64,000 bases of DNA from Bacillus alkalicellulosilyticus (GCF_002019795.1 NZ_KV917381.1:4310068-4374067), one strand, 5' to 3'. Numbered from the stretch's first letter, positions 35,076 to 44,667 are shown. Made by a program: numbers and translations. The notes: generated by a model from the sequence alone, not told the origin.

Positions 35076-35912
35076 TTAGTTCTTGACAGCACCTTCCGTT
35101 AACCCAGCTATAAAATGCTTACTAAAAAGAATAAACATGATGAGTATTGGGATTGTAGCGAGGAACACTCCTGCAAGAATCAACGAATGGTCTGTATTGT
35201 ATACATCATTTAATGTTCGTAGTGCAATTTGGATGGTATGAACCTTATTGTCCTTTAGTACAATTAACGGCCAGAGGAAATCATTCCATTGATGAAAGAA
35301 CGTAACAATGCCCAACAAGGCTAGTGCTGGTTTTATTACCGGAAGAATGATGCTAGCATAGATTCGAAAGTTTCCGCACCCATCGATTCTCGCAGATTCG
35401 ATAATTTCATCAGGTATCGTTTGTATGATATATTGTCTCATCCAAAACACACCAAAGGCACTGATTAAATTAGGGATAATCACTGCTTTCAATGAATCCA
35501 CCCAATTGAAACTACTAACAATCATAAACAACGGTATAATCCCCAGTTGAGGAGGAACCGCAAGTGTAAGCAAAAGTAATAGAAAGAGAAAGTTTTTTCC
35601 TTCAAACTTCAACTTAGCAAAAGCAAAGCCCGCCAAGGAACAAAAAAATAACACTCCTATAGTTACAGTACTAGCGATAATGATTGTATTAAACATAGAT
35701 CCAAAGAAATCAATACGCTCAAATACTCGTTGTGCATTTTCAATAAAGTTGCGGCCTGGAATAACAGCTGGAGGAAATTTATTAACTTCTGATGTTGTAT
35801 TTGATGCGATAACAAACATCCAATAAAATGGAAAAACAGATATCACAGTTGTAGCAAAAAGAAATAGATATATTAGTAGTTGCGGTATCTTTTTTTGACC
35901 AACTTCTTTCAT
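35076..35912 (-). CDS. Sugar ABC transporter permease (MalG type)
   Basis: A 278-residue inner component with six membrane helices and the ATPase-contact EAA loop (IPDEIIESARIDGCGNFRIY). It pairs with the MalF-type permease ending 15 bases upstream. Good ribosome site AGAAGGAGG. No ATPase gene is in the operon, so a shared MsmX-type ATPase is expected, as for other Bacillus sugar importers. Confidence 0.92.
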   Translation of the reverse strand: MKEVGQKKIPQLLIYLFLFATTVISVFPFYWMFVIASNTTSEVNKFPPAVIPGRNFIENAQRVFERIDFFGSMFNTIIIASTVTIGVLFFCSLAGFAFAKLKFEGKNFLFLLLLLTLAVPPQLGIIPLFMIVSSFNWVDSLKAVIIPNLISAFGVFWMRQYIIQTIPDEIIESARIDGCGNFRIYASIILPVIKPALALLGIVTFFHQWNDFLWPLIVLKDNKVHTIQIALRTLNDVYNTDHSLILAGVFLATIPILIMFILFSKHFIAGLTEGAVKN

Positions 35913-35927
35913 ATTTGAAACCTCCTT

Positions 35928-36857
35928 CTAATGGGCTGATTTTATCTTTTTAGTGATCCAGTAGTTTAAAATCGTAAACAAAATAATGATTAAGAACAAA
36001 ACCCATGCTATTGCAGCTGCATATCCAAAAGAGAATCTTTGAAAGGCTTCCTGGAATAAGTAAAGCACCATTGTCAGTCCCTGGTTTTGGCCTCCGGTAC
36101 CAAAAAGCAATGGCTCAGTAAAAACTTGAAGCCCGTTGATTGTTGATAACATGACCGTAAATATAATGATTGGCCTTACAGACGGAATCGTAATATAAAA
36201 AAACTGTTGCACTTTACTAGCACCATCTATCGTTGCAGCTTCATATAAATCTTTTGAAATCCCTTGTAACGCAGCTAAATAAATGACCGTGTTATACCCA
36301 ACCCAACGCCACATAATCATAGAAGAAATAGCTATATGTGTCCCAACATAAGAGCCACTCCAATGAATTGGATCGAGACCAAGGAAACCAAGGACAAAGT
36401 TTATAATTCCGTAATGAGTTCCGAATATAGCCGAAAAAACTATGGCTACAGCAACGATTGAAGTGATGTTAGGCATAAATATAGCAAGCCTAAAAAACGC
36501 TTTTCCTTTTAAAAATGCTTGGTTAATGATAAACGCTAACACCAAAGCCATAAACAATTGCGGAATCGTAGAAAGTGCCCAAATGCTAAATGTATTCCCT
36601 ACTGATTTCCAAAAAAGAGGGTCATCTGTAAAAATTGCAATATAGTTTTGAAACCCTATAAATTCTTTCTCCCCAAGAATACTCCATCTATGAAACGATA
36701 AATATCCTGAAAATAAGATTGGAAACACTCCAAATACAGCAAACAACATAAAAAAAGGAGATACATACAAATAACCCGAAATTCGATCTTTTATCTTTTG
36801 ATTGTGCTTTCTTTTTCCCTTTGCTTTACCTGTGTGCTGCTGTAATTCAGTTTGCAA
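35928..36857 (-). CDS. Sugar ABC transporter permease (MalF type)
   Basis: A 309-residue permease: a basic cytosolic start (KAKGKRKHNQKIKDR), six helices, and an EAA loop (ISKDLYEAATIDGASKVQQF). Start is a TTG behind AGGGGGG. It is separated from the binding-protein gene by a hairpin at 36929-36959 that should reduce read-through. Confidence 0.92.
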   Translation of the reverse strand: MQTELQQHTGKAKGKRKHNQKIKDRISGYLYVSPFFMLFAVFGVFPILFSGYLSFHRWSILGEKEFIGFQNYIAIFTDDPLFWKSVGNTFSIWALSTIPQLFMALVLAFIINQAFLKGKAFFRLAIFMPNITSIVAVAIVFSAIFGTHYGIINFVLGFLGLDPIHWSGSYVGTHIAISSMIMWRWVGYNTVIYLAALQGISKDLYEAATIDGASKVQQFFYITIPSVRPIIIFTVMLSTINGLQVFTEPLLFGTGGQNQGLTMVLYLFQEAFQRFSFGYAAAIAWVLFLIIILFTILNYWITKKIKSAH

Positions 36858-36928
36858 ATTATTCGCCCCCCTAACTCCTTGATATCTATTTTTATCAATG
36901 ATTTCTTAGCAATTGGATTTAGTTAAAA

Positions 36929-36959
36929 GCCTGCCACGAATTGATTTAACGTAGCAGGC
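36929..36959 (-). terminator. Intra-operon attenuating hairpin
   Basis: The stem GCCTGCTACG/CGTGGCAGGC on the minus strand is followed by a short TTTT run. It lies between the binding-protein and permease genes, a common way to favour the binding protein. Confidence 0.7.
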
Positions 36960-36980
36960 AAAAAGAGGTATCCTTTGTCA

Positions 36981-38297
36981 CTATCGATTCACTTGACGTT
37001 TTACTTCCGCTACCGCTGTTTCCCACGCTTCTTCTGGAGTTGCTTGACCATCGGCGATTGATATTAGGGCTTCTTCTACGATTTGATTAATTGGTGCCGT
37101 ATGAGGCGCACGATATACATAATCTACAAGCAATGCACTTTCTGAGAAAATCGCTCCTAAGTCTTCTCGATTGAAGAATTCATCAGATAAGTTTTGCACT
37201 GCATCCGATTGATAGACGGATGGAGCAGATGGAAAGTTTCCATTACTTTCAAAGATTCTTAGTTGGTTTTCTGGTGACATTAACCACGTAATAAACTCAT
37301 AGGCTTCCTTTGCATTCTCACTTTGGTCAGGAACTGTTAAGAACGAGCCCCCCCAGTTACCAGCACCTTCAGGAATTAAGGCAATGTTCCACAGACCACT
37401 TGTATCAGGAGCATCATTCTTAATATTTTGTAACATCCAAGGCGGTAAGAATACTGTCGCATAATCTCCATTAGCAAGGGCTGCTCCCCACTCGGTATCG
37501 ACTCGTTGTATGTTCGCATGAATGTCTTGAGCTTTTACCGCATAATCCCATGCCTTCTTAATTTGTTCACTCTCTTCAATAATTAACGTGTTATCGTTTT
37601 CAAAATACTGCTTTTCCCCTTGTTCTCGGATAACTTGAAAAAGGTCAATAATATGGTTAAACATGGATGCGCCTGTCGTTTCTTTCACCTTTTTACCTGC
37701 TTCAAGGTAGCTATCCCACGTATTTAGTGCGGCCGACACTTCATCTGGGTTGGTAGGTAACCCTGCTTCTTCGAAAATATCAACTCGGTATGCCATTGCC
37801 ATCGGACCAACGTCTGTTGGAATTCCAATTAAAAATGACTCATCTGCATTTGAAGCTTGACGCCATTTCCACTCTAAGTAATCTCCTTTTAAATCCGCTG
37901 CGCCAAAATCTAAAAGATTGGTAAAGTGTTGGCTATGTTCTTTCATTCTTTCTAAATAACCTTCGTCAACAGCAGCGATATCAGGTGCCCCTGAACCAGC
38001 GGCTAAACTCGTAATAAGATTTTGGTGATTATCATGGTACTCCGCTTCTTGAATTGTGATTTTAATATTTGGATGTTGTTCCTCATACTCTTTTGCTAAC
38101 TCAGAAAAGCCCATTCCAGGCCATAACCACATTGTCAACTCTACATCCTCACCTGTTGTTTCCTTGTTCTCTTGACTTTCGTTCTTTTTGTTTTCTTGTG
38201 GGCTACTGTTGTTTTCTGTTGACGAGCAAGCAATTAACCCACTAATGACTACTGCAATGAACATCATCAGAAACATACTCTTTACTGCCTTTTTCAT
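36981..38297 (-). CDS. Sugar ABC transporter substrate-binding lipoprotein
   Basis: A 438-residue family 1 solute-binding protein. The signal peptide ends in a lipobox (SGLIAC), and a polar linker with many Glu, Asn and Ser follows. Typical segments are VELTMWLWPG and, late, YEFITWLMSPENQ. The ATG at 38297 has AAGGGAGCG, and the longer frame lacks a site. First gene of the importer operon. The sugar is not identifiable, though pgmB implies an alpha-linked disaccharide. Confidence 0.92.
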   Translation of the reverse strand: MKKAVKSMFLMMFIAVVISGLIACSSTENNSSPQENKKNESQENKETTGEDVELTMWLWPGMGFSELAKEYEEQHPNIKITIQEAEYHDNHQNLITSLAAGSGAPDIAAVDEGYLERMKEHSQHFTNLLDFGAADLKGDYLEWKWRQASNADESFLIGIPTDVGPMAMAYRVDIFEEAGLPTNPDEVSAALNTWDSYLEAGKKVKETTGASMFNHIIDLFQVIREQGEKQYFENDNTLIIEESEQIKKAWDYAVKAQDIHANIQRVDTEWGAALANGDYATVFLPPWMLQNIKNDAPDTSGLWNIALIPEGAGNWGGSFLTVPDQSENAKEAYEFITWLMSPENQLRIFESNGNFPSAPSVYQSDAVQNLSDEFFNREDLGAIFSESALLVDYVYRAPHTAPINQIVEEALISIADGQATPEEAWETAVAEVKRQVNR

Positions 38298-38341
38298 TTC
38301 ATCGCTCCCTTTCTTATATTTTTTCTGTATCTTTCCCCCAA

Positions 38342-38378
38342 AAGATAACACCGTTAAAAATGAGTGTAAACGCTTTAA
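38342..38378 (-). promoter_or_regulatory. Importer promoter with cre/LacI-type operator
   Basis: TTTACA (38365-38370) and TATCTT (38342-38347) are 17 bases apart on the minus strand. TTAAAGCGTTTACA (38365-38378) covers the -35 and differs from a classical CcpA cre by one base. Catabolite repression or a LacI-type regulator is likely. Confidence 0.7.
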
Positions 38379-38408
38379 AAATCTATCGTCTTGTCATAAA
38401 ACAACAAA

Positions 38409-38438
38409 AAACGACAAACTCATGGAAATTTGTCGTTT
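38409..38438 (-). terminator. Terminator of the upstream SDR gene
   Basis: The stem AAACGACAAA/TTTGTCGTTT is followed on the minus strand by TTTGTTGTTTT. Confidence 0.75.
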
Positions 38439-38576
38439 CTATTAAACACTTGATGTTATTGGTTTTTTTCATGTTACATTATTTCCTACATATTCGCTTA
38501 ACAAAAGAAAAGTAACACCCGTACAATAAAAATACAATACATTTTTCAAAACATATTTACACCTTTTTTCAGTCAA

Positions 38577-39446
38577 TTAACCGTTAATTATTTCTCCCCC
38601 ATTTAGGTGGAGCATTTGACCGGTCATGTAGGAGGAGTCATCACAAGCTAGATAAACATAGGCAGCCGCTAATTCTTCTGGCTGTCCAGCTCTCTTCATC
38701 GGGGTACTTGTACCGAATTTTTCTACTGTTTTCGCGTCAAATGTTGAAGGAATTAACGGCGTCCAAATAGGACCTGGAGCAACCCCATTCACACGAATTC
38801 CTTTATCAACTAACGACAGCGCCAAAGAACGAGTAAATGTAGTAACGGCTCCTTTCGTTGATGAATAATCCAATAATTCTTTATGACCCTTATAAGCTGT
38901 AATTGACGATGTGTTTATGATTGTGCACCCTTGCGTGAAGTGAGGCAACACTGCTTTTGTTAAATAAAACATTGAAAAAATATTCGTTCTAAATGTGTTT
39001 TCTAATTGTTCTGCTGTAATATCTTCTATTTTCTTTTGTGGATGTTGTTCAGCTGCATTGTTTACGAGTACATCTATTTTTGAAAAAGCTGATACCACAT
39101 TTTCTACGGCTTGTTGACAAAATGATTCATCACCAATGTCTCCTTTTACAAGTAAACATTGCACACCTTCTTCTTCCACTTGTTTCTTCGTTTCTTCTGC
39201 ATCTGATTGTTCACTTAAATAACTAATTGCCACGTTCGCTCCTTCTTTAGCAAAGGCAATGGCAACAGCCCTTCCAATTCCACTATCTCCACCTGTAATC
39301 AAAGCAACTTTTCCGTTTAGCTTTCCACTACCTTTATAATCTTGGTCTTCTGCTATTGGTTTTGGATTCATGTCAGACTCAATTCCAGGCTGCTGGTTTT
39401 GGTGTTGTGCTGGTTGTCCAGCTGGATAATTTATTTCCTTAGACAT
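38577..39446 (-). CDS. Short-chain dehydrogenase (YhdF/YdaD-like)
   Basis: A 289-residue SDR with TGGDSGIG, NNAAEQ, Ser and the complete Y-x3-K active site (YSSTK), closest in layout to the B. subtilis general-stress dehydrogenases YhdF and YdaD. It is a paralogue of the gene at 29806, and the two share the N-terminal PKPIAE motif. Strong AGGAGGGG upstream. No sigma-B promoter was recognised. Confidence 0.9.
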   Translation of the reverse strand: MSKEINYPAGQPAQHQNQQPGIESDMNPKPIAEDQDYKGSGKLNGKVALITGGDSGIGRAVAIAFAKEGANVAISYLSEQSDAEETKKQVEEEGVQCLLVKGDIGDESFCQQAVENVVSAFSKIDVLVNNAAEQHPQKKIEDITAEQLENTFRTNIFSMFYLTKAVLPHFTQGCTIINTSSITAYKGHKELLDYSSTKGAVTTFTRSLALSLVDKGIRVNGVAPGPIWTPLIPSTFDAKTVEKFGTSTPMKRAGQPEELAAAYVYLACDDSSYMTGQMLHLNGGEIING

Positions 39447-39551
39447 TGTACCCCTCCTATGTAGTTCTAGCTTTACTGTTTACTTTTCTTAAATCAATTA
39501 TTCTTAAAGTAGAGAAGAGGGTTAACTACATTTAGCTAAAAAAGTGACCAA

Positions 39552-39579
39552 AAAAGCCGCTGCTATAAGCAACGACTTC
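39552..39579 (-). terminator. glnA terminator
   Basis: The minus-strand stem AAGTCGTTGCT/AGCAGCGGCTT with a TATA loop is followed by TTTT. Confidence 0.8.
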
Positions 39580-39595
39580 TTTAAGTCTTATCATT

Positions 39596-40948
39596 TTAGA
39601 ACTTCGTTTGGTATGCGTCAACTTCCCAACCGTGAACAGTTGTACGGAAGCTATCCCATTCTTTACGTTTTAATGCAACGTACTCACCAAATACGTGCTC
39701 ACCAAGAGTTTCTTTACCGATACGTCCTTCTTCAAATTCAGCAATCGCAGCTGCTAAGCTATCTGGAAGATTTTCAATACCGCGCTCTTGTAATTCCGCA
39801 GCATCCATGCTGAAGATATCATCGATTACTTCAACTGGAGGCGTTAATTCCTTGTTTACTCCATCAAGACCAGCTGCTGCAATGATTCCATATGCTAAAT
39901 AAGGGTTTGCAGATGGGTCTGGACAACGAATTTCAACTCGAGTTCCTGCTCCACGAGTAGCTGGAATACGAATTAATGCTGAACGGTTAGATGCAGACCA
40001 TGCAATATAACAAGGTGCTTCATAACCAGGCACTAAACGCTTATAAGAGTTTACTAGTGGGTTCGTTACTGCAACAAAGCTCTTTACGTTATCAATTAAA
40101 CCAGCGATGAACTGGTATGCTTTTTGAGATAATTGTCTTTCATCACTTGGATCAAAGAATGTGTTTTCTTGTTTTTCAATATCAAATAGTGAAATGTTAA
40201 CGTGCATTCCGCTTCCGTTTTCACCTTGAATTGGTTTAGGCATGAATGATGCATGGTATCCAAATTGCTTCGCTACCGTTTTTACAACCCATTTATAAGT
40301 TGTAGCTAAATCAGCAGCACCTAAAGCATCCGCATATTTAAAGTTAATCTCATGCTGTCCTTTTGCCACTTCATGGTGAGATGCTTCAATTGTAAAGCCC
40401 ATTTCTTTTAACGTACGATAGATTGCTAGACGTACTTTTTCACCATAATCATGTGGAGATGGTTCGAAATATCCACCAAAATCTTGTGTTTGTAACGTCG
40501 GACGGCCTGTTTCGTCAGTTTCAAATAAGAAGAACTCCAACTCAGGACCTACGCTAATTTCATATCCTTGTTCTTTAGCTTTATCAACGGTTTTTTTTAG
40601 AACGTTACGAGGGTCTCCTTCAAAATCGGAGCCATCTGGATTTTTTACACTACATAAGAAACGGGCTTCTGAATACCCTTCTTCTACAGACCATGGAAGT
40701 ACTGCAAATGTGCTTAAGTCTGGTTGTAAGTAAAGGTCGGATTTGTTGATTGGAGAAAACCCTGTGATAGACGATCCATCAAACATGATTTTTCCTTCTG
40801 CTACTGCATCAATTTGTCTTGTAGTTACTGTCACGTGCTTAAGTGTTCCTTCAATATCAACAAATTGTAGGTGTAAAAGCTCAACGTTCTTCGCTTCAAT
40901 TGTCTCTTTAATACTCTCCAAAGTTTGTGTAGATAAAGCTGTACTCAT
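39596..40948 (-). CDS. glnA: Glutamine synthetase type I
   Basis: A 450-residue GS that makes glutamine from glutamate, ammonia and ATP. Active-site segments include GPELEFFLF, ASHHEVAKGQHE, NGSGMHVN, VPGYEAPCYIAW and RIPATRG. It has no Tyr adenylylation loop, so it is of the I-alpha type. The residue matching Arg62 of B. subtilis GS, important for feedback inhibition, is Pro66 here (GFSPINKSD). It is not in a glnRA operon. Overall identity to B. subtilis GS is only moderate, so it may be a second, differently regulated copy. ATG 40948 is set by AAGGGAAGTG. Confidence 0.93.
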   Translation of the reverse strand: MSTALSTQTLESIKETIEAKNVELLHLQFVDIEGTLKHVTVTTRQIDAVAEGKIMFDGSSITGFSPINKSDLYLQPDLSTFAVLPWSVEEGYSEARFLCSVKNPDGSDFEGDPRNVLKKTVDKAKEQGYEISVGPELEFFLFETDETGRPTLQTQDFGGYFEPSPHDYGEKVRLAIYRTLKEMGFTIEASHHEVAKGQHEINFKYADALGAADLATTYKWVVKTVAKQFGYHASFMPKPIQGENGSGMHVNISLFDIEKQENTFFDPSDERQLSQKAYQFIAGLIDNVKSFVAVTNPLVNSYKRLVPGYEAPCYIAWSASNRSALIRIPATRGAGTRVEIRCPDPSANPYLAYGIIAAAGLDGVNKELTPPVEVIDDIFSMDAAELQERGIENLPDSLAAAIAEFEEGRIGKETLGEHVFGEYVALKRKEWDSFRTTVHGWEVDAYQTKF

Positions 40949-41002
40949 GTTATAACACTTCCCTTTTCTTGTAAATTTAATTAACATCTCTTGTTAGTTA
41001 TT

Positions 41003-41055
41003 AGTTTAGTAGCTTTCAGGAAGTTTTTCAACCACTCTTGTCAGATAATCTAACA
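41003..41055 (-). promoter_or_regulatory. glnA promoter with GlnR/TnrA box
   Basis: TTGAAA (41026-41031) and TAAACT (41003-41008) are 17 bases apart on the minus strand. TGTCAGATAATCTAACA (plus strand, 41039-41055) fits TGTNA-N7-TNACA perfectly and is centred near -51. Only this one box was found here. Confidence 0.75.
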
Positions 41056-41119
41056 TACTATTTTCGCGACCTATTTCTCGTTAGATGAAACTGCGTTTTC
41101 CAGCTTTACCACTGGTAGA

Positions 41120-41162
41120 AGAGGGTGGGACAAACGATAAAACTACCTTTTGTCCCACCCTC
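41120..41162 (-). terminator. ACAAA-core terminator of the LysM gene
   Basis: A 15-bp perfect stem AGAGGGTGGGACAAA/TTTGTCCCACCCTCT follows the LysM gene. Confidence 0.85.
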
Positions 41163-41188
41163 TCGACCATACATATCATACTCTTTTT

Positions 41189-41962
41189 CTAAAAGTATTG
41201 TAAACTACCTGTTATTGAATAAATGATTTCTTTATTTGCAAAACACACAAACCAGTATGTCCCCTCACTTTCTATATGGTTGGGAGGAGCATAAGGAAGG
41301 AGCAAGCAAGCCACGCCTCTATACTCTTCTCTTTGGTCCGTTGAAGGCAAAATAATAAGGCCGGATTTGTTTTGAACCACCACACTTTCAACTAACGGGG
41401 AGGTACCAAACCACTGTTTTTCATTTGCTGTATAGTGTTGATACATTGTCAGTAGTGTATCAGAATCTGTTTGAGTTTCAACAATGGATATTTGAAAAAA
41501 ACCAATTTCTCCTTCAAACTGTATCCATTCCTGCTCGTCGTTTTCCAGGGGTTCTAGCAAACCTGGGTACATAAACGTAAATCTGTTCATGTCATCATGA
41601 TATTGCTCCCAATGAATAGGGATACAGAGAAGTTCTCCCACCCAAAATTGATTGACTAAGATAGGATTACTTTGCTGAAGCATTTGTACAGACGTGTCAA
41701 ATTTATCCGCAATGCTTTCTAGCGTATCATTCTCACGTATACAATAACGTAACATATTCGGACCACATACTGGCTGATTGATTTGTAATGGAATTTTTAG
41801 TTGGTCACCTTTTTGAAGTTGTGCATCTTGTAGATGAGAGTTGGCCATATAAAGCATTGGTAAGGAAACATTATAAAACTGAGCAATTGAAAGCAACGTA
41901 TCTCCTTCTTGAACAATGTAGTTTTGCATGCCATGTGCAAACTGAGGGGCATATGAATACAT
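41189..41962 (-). CDS. LysM-domain protein
   Basis: A 257-residue protein with two LysM peptidoglycan-binding domains (about 14-58 and 71-117), then a ~130-residue C-terminal domain with alternating strands that I do not recognise. There is no signal peptide, as in several spore-coat or cortex LysM proteins of Bacillus, so a sporulation role is possible but unproven. Ribosome site AAGGAG precedes the ATG. Monocistronic. Confidence 0.8.
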   Translation of the reverse strand: MYSYAPQFAHGMQNYIVQEGDTLLSIAQFYNVSLPMLYMANSHLQDAQLQKGDQLKIPLQINQPVCGPNMLRYCIRENDTLESIADKFDTSVQMLQQSNPILVNQFWVGELLCIPIHWEQYHDDMNRFTFMYPGLLEPLENDEQEWIQFEGEIGFFQISIVETQTDSDTLLTMYQHYTANEKQWFGTSPLVESVVVQNKSGLIILPSTDQREEYRGVACLLLPYAPPNHIESEGTYWFVCFANKEIIYSITGSLQYF

Positions 41963-42059
41963 TTTATCAACTCCTTGTGCTATTTATCCTATCGTATTCG
42001 GACAACTGAAGAGACATGAGGAACAAGTATATTAACTACTATGAAAAGAAGAGGAAGTT

Positions 42060-42610
42060 GTCGTTCATCGAGGCGATGAACGACTCTTGGTGTACTCCAA
42101 GATGCTTTATGGGCCTTCATACAGGTGAAGAACGACTTTTAGTGCACTCTCAGATGCTTTTTGGGCTTTCATACAGGCGATGAACGACTTTTGGTGCACT
42201 CACAGATGCTTTTTGGGCTTTCATACAGGCGATGAACGACTTTTGATGAACTCTCAGATGCTTTTTGGGCTTTCATTCAGGGGATGAACGACTTTTGATG
42301 AACTCTCAGATGCTTTTTGGGCTTTCATATAAGCGATGAACGACTTTTGATGAATTCTCAGATGCTTTTTGGGCTTTCATACAGGCGATGAACGACTTTT
42401 GATGAACTCTCAGATGCTTTTTGGGCTTTCATATAGGCGATGAGAGACTTTTGGTGCACTCACAGATGCTTTTTGGGCTTTCATACAGGCGATGAACGAC
42501 TTTTGATGAACTCTCAGATGCTTTTTGGGCTTTCATTCAGGGGATGAACGACTTTTGATGAACTCTCAGATGCTTTTAGGGCTTTCATATAGGCGATGAG
42601 AGACTTTTGG
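42060..42610. repeat. 52-bp tandem repeat array, about ten copies
   Basis: The unit starts GCGATGAACGACTTTTGATG, continues with CTCAGATGCTTTTTGGGC and ends TTTCATACAG, 52 bases in all. Roughly ten to eleven copies run head to tail with scattered substitutions; some share variants two and eight units apart, which suggests block duplication. The frame is not maintained, so it is not coding. It lies between cshA and the LysM gene. Confidence 0.92.
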
Positions 42611-42628
42611 TGAGCGCCAGAAAACAAA

Positions 42629-42667
42629 AGGAGCCTTCACATCTAGGTTATAGATGTAAAAGGCTCC
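42629..42667. repeat. Hairpin between the two arrays
   Basis: The stem GGAGCCTT.ACATCTA/TAGATGT.AAGGCTCC resembles a terminator and merges into the first unit of the 113-bp array. Confidence 0.7.
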
Positions 42668-42960
42668 CTGCTTTTCTTTAAACCCTGTATCGCTTTGCTC
42701 AATGATTCGCTAAATCTCAAAAGGAAAAACACTTTTTGTCCATTGGCTTTCGCGATACGCAAAAAGCAGGAAAGTGCTCCCTGCTTTTCTTTAAACCCTG
42801 TATCGCTTCGCTCAATGGTCCGCTAAATCTCAAAAGGAAAAACACTTTTTGTCCATTGGCTTTCGCGATACGCAAAAAGCAGGAAAGTGCTCCCTGCTTT
42901 TCTTTAAACCCTGTATCGCTTCGCTCAATGGTCCGCTAAATCTCAAAAGGAAAAACACCT
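42664..42960. repeat. 113-bp tandem repeat with internal hairpins, 2.6 copies
   Basis: CTCCCTGCTTTTCTTT recurs at 42664, 42777 and 42890. Each unit boundary forms AAAAGCAGG/CCCTGCTTTT, and each unit pairs TATCGC..CAATGG with CCATTG..GCGATA. The last copy merges into the cshA terminator, suggesting that the terminator region was duplicated. Confidence 0.9.
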
Positions 42961-42973
42961 TTTGAGATTTAGC
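42935..42973 (-). terminator. cshA terminator
   Basis: A perfect 16-bp stem GCTAAATCTCAAAAGG/CCTTTTGAGATTTAGC includes the cshA stop codon. Confidence 0.85.
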
Positions 42974-44438
42974 TCTTGTATTGTTTTTTCTTTCTTTTCG
43001 TGAATTCTTTTGGTTTTGTGTCTTTGCCTTGTGGCTTTCTTGAAGAGCGTCGGAAGTTAGACTTTTTGTCTCCGCCTCTGTCTCTTTGTTGTCCACCACC
43101 AGATTTTCCTTTTTTCGAACGTAGTGGTGCTTCCGCTGTTAATCTTACTTCTTCTGTGCTCGGTTCTTTTGTTAATAACTTAAGCGCAGCAGCAAGTAAT
43201 GTCACTGAATCATTGTCTTCTAGCAATTGTTCAGCAAAACCTCTGTATGCTTTGAATTCTTTTTGTTGTACCGTTTCTAACAGTCTTTCCACGGTTAACC
43301 GTTGTTGACCTTCAATGGCTTCCGAAAATGACGGAACCGAACCTCTTGTTATCTTTCTTTTAGACACACGTTCTATCGTCTTTAAATGATCTATCTCCCT
43401 TGGCGTAACGAACGTTATCGCAAGTCCTGTTTTTCCAGCTCTTCCTGTTCGACCAATTCGGTGAACATAGCTTTCAGGATCTTGTGGAATATCAAAATTA
43501 TAGACATGTGTTACTCCACTAATATCTAACCCACGTGCTGCCACATCCGTTGCAACAAGTACTTCAATTGTACCGGTTTTGAATTTACGAAGAACACTAT
43601 CACGTTTAGCTTGGTTTAAATCACCGTGAATTCCTTCAGCATCGTACCCACGTTTAGACAGAGCCTCAGCTAATTCATCAACACGTCTTTTTGTACGTCC
43701 AAAAACAATTGCCAACTCAGGTGAATGAATATCTAACATTCTTGTAAGCACATCGAATTTTTGTTTCTCTGGTACTTCCAAATATTCTTGGCCTATGTTA
43801 GGAACTGTTAATTCTTTTGATTTAACAGCAATCAATTCAGGATCTTTCATAAATTTTTGTGCTAACTTTTCAATTGGTTTAGGCATTGTGGCCGAGAATA
43901 ACAATGTTTGTCTTTCAGGTGGGATTTCTTTTAAAATTGTTTCAATATCTTCAATAAAGCCCATTGTTAACATTTCGTCAGCTTCATCTAAGACAGCTAT
44001 TTTGATATCGTTTAGACGAATTGTTTTTCTTCTCATGTGGTCCATAAAACGTCCAGGAGTAGCTACGATAACATGTGGCCTTCTCTGAAGTGCTTTTATT
44101 TGACGACGAATATCTTGTCCTCCGTAAATCGGTAATGTGCGTACGCCTTTATTATGACCAAGCTTATTCAGTTCTTCTGCTACCTGTACGGCCAACTCAC
44201 GAGTTGGAGCTAAGACAACACCTTGAGTTTTATCCTCGTCTATGTTAACCATTTGGAGCAGTGGAATTCCAAATGCAGCTGTTTTACCAGTACCCGTTTG
44301 AGCTTGTCCTATAATATCTTTTCCTTTTAACGCAGCAGGAATTGTTTGTTCTTGGACAGGAGTCGCTTCCTCAAATCCCATGTCCGTTACTGCTTTAACA
44401 ATCTTGTGATCTAAATTTAATTCGTAAAATGTAGTCAA
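42969..44438 (-). CDS. cshA: DEAD-box RNA helicase CshA
   Basis: A 489-residue helicase of the degradosome/cold-shock type. Motifs: AQTGTGKT (46-53), PTRELA, DEAD (151-154), SAT (~183), and [10 protein letters not shown] in the second RecA domain. A dimerisation segment and a basic Gly/Lys/Arg-rich tail (~430-489) for RNA binding follow. Start is a TTG ten bases after AAGGAG. Repeat arrays follow it. Confidence 0.93.
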   Translation of the reverse strand: MTTFYELNLDHKIVKAVTDMGFEEATPVQEQTIPAALKGKDIIGQAQTGTGKTAAFGIPLLQMVNIDEDKTQGVVLAPTRELAVQVAEELNKLGHNKGVRTLPIYGGQDIRRQIKALQRRPHVIVATPGRFMDHMRRKTIRLNDIKIAVLDEADEMLTMGFIEDIETILKEIPPERQTLLFSATMPKPIEKLAQKFMKDPELIAVKSKELTVPNIGQEYLEVPEKQKFDVLTRMLDIHSPELAIVFGRTKRRVDELAEALSKRGYDAEGIHGDLNQAKRDSVLRKFKTGTIEVLVATDVAARGLDISGVTHVYNFDIPQDPESYVHRIGRTGRAGKTGLAITFVTPREIDHLKTIERVSKRKITRGSVPSFSEAIEGQQRLTVERLLETVQQKEFKAYRGFAEQLLEDNDSVTLLAAALKLLTKEPSTEEVRLTAEAPLRSKKGKSGGGQQRDRGGDKKSNFRRSSRKPQGKDTKPKEFTKRKKKQYKS

Positions 44439-44617
44439 CTACGACCATCTCCTTCATTACTTACTCTATATATAAAAATGCCCTAAAAAAAATACCAATA
44501 TTCAAGATTGAATTTGGTAAACATTGTGTCTTATTTTTTTATTGCAAACCTTATCATACCACTTACACGCAATAGAGGCAATCTTTTCTAATAACTTCGT
44601 TACGATTTATAAACAAA

Positions 44618-44663
44618 GAGGCCTGACAAAAGGGGAATTTCCCCTTTTACTCAGCCCTCTTTT
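44618..44663 (-). terminator. ACAAAAGG-core terminator of the sensor GGDEF-EAL gene
   Basis: A near-perfect stem AGAGGCCTGACAAAAGGGG/CCCCTTTTACTCAGCCCTCT with a short AATTT loop. Confidence 0.8.
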
Positions 44664-44667
44664 TATG

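Noticed and set aside
42060-42610. Possible CRISPR array
   Set aside because: The units are contiguous with no unique spacers between them; it is a simple tandem repeat. The same holds for 1802-1999.
42736-43099. Open frames on both strands in the 113-bp array
   Set aside because: They arise from the repeat itself, have no ribosome sites and read as low-similarity repeats.
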